In this document: in pieces, positions 6,142-6,773 of the stretch | Layout of the letters: every line of letters starts with the position of its first letter | Position numbering within the stretch: the first letter of the stretch is position 1 | Origin: Saccharicrinis sp041584155 | Lineage (GTDB): Bacteria; Bacteroidota; Bacteroidia; Bacteroidales; Marinilabiliaceae | Direction: 5' to 3' | NCBI GenBank assembly: GCA_041584155.1 | Contig: JBFHEL010000226.1 | Span: 1 to 6,773 of the forward strand | Length of the DNA stretch: 6,773 nt | Program-made: the position numbers and the translations under genes | Notes under the pieces: generated by a model | What the model saw: only the letters and a program-made list of their open reading frames with translations | What the model was told of the DNA's origin: nothing | Database searches by the model: none

Positions 6142-6182
6142 TCACCCGATTGCTATACTGTTTTTATATAGTAACCGGGTGA
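6142..6182 (-). terminator. strong hairpin, probable terminator of the porV-like gene
   Basis: TCACCCGATTGCTATA (6142-6157) pairs with TATAGTAACCGGGTGA (6167-6182), giving 14 Watson-Crick pairs, one G-T wobble and one A/C mismatch around a 9-nt loop. It lies 65 nt past the porV-like stop on the minus strand. No T run follows on that strand, so it could instead be an mRNA-stabilising 3' structure or a processing site between porV and ispF. Confidence 0.6.
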
Positions 6183-6247
6183 GGATAATTTGTTTTATTA
6201 AAATTTTAAATGTTGCTATGTAATATGTTTTTAACTGTAATAGCTTA

Positions 6248-6773
6248 TTATCTTCTTTTTTTACCTGACATTTCATCAAAATTGAATCCTAATGAAAAGC
6301 GGATGGTATTGGCTAAAGGATTGTCTGATTCCATTGTGATAATATACGAAGCGTCAATGGTTAGCATATTAAATTTAATACCTGCTCCTGCTGTGGCAAA
6401 CGAACCATTACCTACGCTTTCGTCTTCATAATAGTAACCGGCTCTAAGGGCAAACTGTTCCGAATACCAATATTCACCACCAAGAGAAACTCTAAGGTCT
6501 TCTGTTGCAAAGTCTCCAAATGATTGAAAGAAAGATGCAGGAACAGAAAGATCGCTCTCGTCATCATCATCAGTTGTTTTAGCCACTGTTAAGCGTTTTA
6601 TCTCAAGCGAAAGACCAATCTTGTTATAGCGGTCTATTTCAGTACTGTAGGCTCCTCCTAAATGTAAATAGGTAGGCAAAAATTCTTTGGTTACGCCATC
6701 GTCATATGATATTTTGGATCCGATATTACGAATATTAAAACCTGCTGAAAAATCACCTTTCCTGCCTCCCCAT
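6248..6773 (-). CDS. porV: type IX secretion outer membrane protein PorV-like, 3' part (5' end off the window)
   Basis: The frame is open from the right edge to TAA at 6248-6250, giving about 174 C-terminal residues with no start needed inside the window. It reads FSAGFNIRNIGSKISYDDG, then FLPTYLHLGGAYS, NKIGLSLEIKRLTV, SLGGEYWYSEQFALRAGYYYEDES, GNGSFATAGAGIKF and NPLANTIRFSLGFNF. These alternating amphipathic strands ending in an aromatic residue fit a FadL-like outer membrane beta-barrel. The NIGSKISY, FLPT, NPLANT and final LGFNF features are those of PorV (LptO), the T9SS shuttle protein that passes cargo with a C-terminal sorting domain to PorU. The adjacent ispF matches the porU-porV-ispF order I recall in Porphyromonas-type genomes. 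The acidic DDDDES stretch is probably a loop. A related PorV/PorQ-family paralogue cannot be fully excluded without the N-terminus. The lysine- and arginine-rich end (GKKRR) is a short tail beyond the last strand. Confidence 0.88.
   Translation of the reverse strand, partial: WGGRKGDFSAGFNIRNIGSKISYDDGVTKEFLPTYLHLGGAYSTEIDRYNKIGLSLEIKRLTVAKTTDDDDESDLSVPASFFQSFGDFATEDLRVSLGGEYWYSEQFALRAGYYYEDESVGNGSFATAGAGIKFNMLTIDASYIITMESDNPLANTIRFSLGFNFDEMSGKKRR

Noticed and set aside
6677..6679. TTG as the start codon of the right-edge protein
   Set aside because: The frame continues upstream without a stop to the window edge, and the extra residues (NIGSKISYDDG and neighbours) are family-like, so the true start is outside the window.
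1..6773. CRISPR array, tRNA, rRNA, transposase or phage genes
   Set aside because: I saw no regularly spaced direct repeats, cloverleaf, rRNA-like segment or transposase or integrase motif on either strand.

Overview
The window looks like a chromosomal segment of a Bacteroidota bacterium, most likely from Bacteroidales/Marinilabiliales or a close relative. The evidence is an AT-rich sequence, a two-component propeller sensor of the Bacteroidota hybrid-sensor type, a PorV-type outer membrane protein of the type IX secretion system, and TAnnTTTG-like -7 promoter boxes. The order is an inference from protein style and the porV-ispF linkage, not a proof.

Left part (1-462): a possible C-terminal tail of a plus-strand gene (3-56), a candidate 30-codon membrane micropeptide (91-183), a candidate promoter overlapping that start, and about 280 nt with no convincing gene.

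Centre (463-3885, plus): one large gene for a membrane sensor histidine kinase. It has a signal peptide, 14 propeller blade motifs, a Y_Y_Y domain, one membrane helix, a long coiled-coil linker, HisKA and HATPase_c. It stops straight after the ATPase domain, so the receiver and AraC-type output domains of the classical Bacteroides hybrid two-component systems are absent. No partner regulator is visible. A clean hairpin at 3951-3980 separates it from the convergent minus-strand genes.

Right part (3988-6773, all minus): reading leftwards from the right edge, the genes are a 3' fragment of a PorV-like T9SS protein, ispF (isoprenoid precursor synthesis), a CoA-binding (YccU-type) protein, a thioredoxin-like protein with a CSVC active site, and a 135-residue protein I do not recognise. 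The CoA-binding and thioredoxin genes are 1 nt apart and probably cotranscribed from a -7 box embedded in a 30-bp quasi-palindrome. The 318-nt porV-ispF spacer holds a strong hairpin, probably the porV terminator, and a roughly 183-bp imperfect fold-back element that looks like a dispersed intergenic repeat.

Most of the window is ordinary. I did not find convincing evidence of a new multi-gene system. The items most worth a second look are the fold-back element, the truncated-architecture sensor, the palindromic promoter region, the unknown 135-aa protein and the micropeptide candidate.
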